From Chloroflexota bacterium (GTDB lineage: Bacteria > Chloroflexota > Chloroflexia > Thermobaculales > Thermobaculaceae), in assembly GCA_902810765.1 (NCBI GenBank), contig CADDYR010000010.1, forward strand, positions 1-33,380: a stretch of DNA of 33,380 nucleotides, in the 5' to 3' direction. Within the stretch, counting starts at the first letter, position 1. The number at the start of each line of letters is the position of its first letter. The position numbers were made by a program, and so were the translations under genes. Below are positions 32,597 through 33,380 of this stretch, one piece after another. The notes beneath the pieces were generated by a model. The model made no database searches. It was not told the DNA's origin and saw only the letters and a list, made by a program, of their open reading frames with translations.

Positions 32597-32991
32597 TCCC
32601 CCGGCTTCCGGTCAGAGCAGACCTTGCTGATCAGGAACTCGTAGATCCGGCGAACGTACGACCTGTCCTCATTCAGCGGCTCGGAGGTGCGCCGATAGAA
32701 GCGCACGGTATACGCCAGATCCCCTGAGCTCACCATCACCGTCTGGTCGAGCCCGTATTCCTCCGCTAGGGACTCGGCGAGCTCGAGCACGGGACCGAGG
32801 CTGCCGAGCGTGTCGTACACGTCGAGGACCACGCTGGCCGACGTCAGGAGCTCGTCCGAGGAGACCGTCTCACAAGCGACCCGCATCCGCCTTTCCCAGT
32901 CGGCCGATCCCTGCTCCTGCACCGTTACTCTGCTCGTGAGCACCTCCAGCACCCTCACGCGATGAGCGATCGTCGTCGTTCGAACCATCAC
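32593..32991 (-). CDS. Hypothetical protein coupled to the KimA-like permease
   Basis: A 132-residue soluble protein with alternating strands and helices (SASVVLDVYDTLGSLGPVLE, VMVSSGDLAYTVRFYRRT). No family recognised. GTG at 32991 or ATG at 32988 starts it; there is no Shine-Dalgarno, and a possible -10 (TACGAT, 33003-32998) is close enough for a leaderless mRNA. It is translationally coupled to the permease and could regulate it. Confidence 0.65.
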   Translation of the reverse strand: MMVRTTTIAHRVRVLEVLTSRVTVQEQGSADWERRMRVACETVSSDELLTSASVVLDVYDTLGSLGPVLELAESLAEEYGLDQTVMVSSGDLAYTVRFYRRTSEPLNEDRSYVRRIYEFLISKVCSDRKPGE

Positions 32992-33014
32992 ACGGACATC
33001 GTAGGGCGTGGCAG

Positions 33015-33064
33015 CTTAACAAGTCCTGAACGCCGCCCGCAAAGGGGCTCAACGTTCTCTTAAC
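33015..33064. promoter_or_regulatory. Array of CTNAAC hexamers on 11-bp spacing
   Basis: CTTAAC (33015), CTGAAC (33026), CTCAAC (33048) and CTTAAC (33059) all fall on one 11-bp lattice; the missing site at 33037 reads CCGCAA. This is the geometry of tandem sites bound by PhoB/PhoP-type response regulators. It lies in the space between the permease operon (minus strand) and the rightward cupin. Confidence 0.55.
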
Positions 33065-33168
33065 GTCCTCGGGAGACGCAGGTCGGGAGAGCATCCGGGA
33101 GGCACCCATCGCTGGATGACCGTGGTACTGTAAGGATCTGGGAAGGTGGGCTTTTCGAGGAAGGAGTT

Positions 33169-33200
33169 GGGGCAGGAGCCGGGCGGGAGACTCCTGCCCC
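33169..33200 (+). other. 10-bp-stem hairpin upstream of the cupin
   Basis: GGGGCAGGAG (33169-33178) pairs perfectly with CTCCTGCCCC (33191-33200) across a 12-base loop. It has no U-run. It precedes the cupin coding region by about 30 bases and may be a leader structure. Confidence 0.5.
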
Positions 33201-33227
33201 GCAGGCGGAAGGGGTGGCGGGCTAGGA

Positions 33228-33380
33228 CTGGCCGCAGGTGCAGCCGGTGCCCTCGGCGCGGCCCTCATCGAGTACGTCACCAGGAAGGGCGAGGAGCCCG
33301 AGGACCATACCCACCCTACGGAGGACGAGATGTTCTACGTACTCGAGGGCATCCTCACCTTCAGGTGCGGGGATCGGACC
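33228..33380 (+). CDS. Cupin-domain protein (partial, start unresolved)
   Basis: The open frame to the window edge encodes a cupin motif 1: EYVTRKGEEPEDHTHPTEDE followed by MFYVLEGILTFRCGD. The spacing HxHx(3-4)E...G fits the metal-binding motif. No ATG, GTG or TTG occurs in this frame between the in-frame stop at 33117 and the ATG at 33330, which lies inside the motif. CTG at 33228 is the only nearby alternative after a purine-rich GGAAGGGG. A non-standard start, a frameshift or an N-terminal truncation are all possible. The gene continues past the window. Confidence 0.6.
   Translation, partial: MAAGAAGALGAALIEYVTRKGEEPEDHTHPTEDEMFYVLEGILTFRCGDRT

Noticed and set aside
30563-32644. Very long open frame antisense to the KimA-like permease
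   Set aside because: It mirrors the permease codons, is rich in Arg/His/Gln, and has no recognisable domain or ribosome site.

Overview
The window is high-GC bacterial DNA, densely coding on both strands, with many short intergenic gaps and GTGA/ATGA start-stop overlaps. No rRNA, tRNA, insertion sequence or CRISPR array is visible. A Tat-type lipoprotein signal on a large solute-binding protein, a long-form IspG, a panD gene and an actinobacterial-style gas vesicle gene order fit a Chloroflexota (Thermomicrobia-like) or related high-GC lineage. That placement is inference from gene style only.

Left part (1-14.5 kb). Two half-size ABC exporters (the first cut by the window edge) face a small operon with a receiver-like protein that has lost its phospho-acceptor Asp. 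A complete Opp/Dpp-type importer operon runs leftward from 11.76 kb: binding protein, two permeases, two ATPases. It starts from a near-consensus TTGACA-N17-TATTAT promoter and is punctuated by strong hairpins. It is followed by a deacetylase-like protein with no metal ligands and a PsbP/DUF1795-like protein. Divergent to it lies a Gfo/Idh/MocA oxidoreductase, then a zinc-ribbon protein, a 48-residue acidic protein and a DUF488 protein.

Middle (14.5-20.4 kb). Housekeeping metabolism: queF and a long-form ispG in one operon, a membrane-anchored coiled-coil protein, a DHA2-type MFS exporter, divergent panD, and a possibly broken locus encoding small secreted proteins.

Gas vesicle locus (20.8-28.2 kb). 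Thirteen genes plus one candidate leader peptide read rightward. Recognisable are gvpA, three gvpF/L paralogues, gvpG, gvpK and two further GvpA-family genes (gvpS/J types). The unusual parts are: (i) gvpA fused to a C-terminal winged-helix-like domain; (ii) three Gln/Glu-rich proteins sharing an N-terminal motif, one with tandem 15-residue repeats, which could replace GvpC; (iii) a TPR-like protein with a similar Gln-rich head; (iv) a 22-codon ORF overlapping the gvpA start by ATGA; and (v) a near-identical 24-bp direct repeat on each side of the cluster. No gvpN, gvpO or canonical gvpC is present in the window. This locus is the best candidate for something new.

Right end (28.3-33.4 kb). 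An aminotransferase, an Erm-like rRNA methyltransferase (more Erm-like than KsgA-like) and a KimA-like K+/amino-acid permease cotranscribed with a 132-residue unknown. Upstream of that pair is an array of CTNAAC hexamers on an 11-bp lattice, resembling a PhoB/PhoP-type box. The window ends in a cupin whose start cannot be found in frame.
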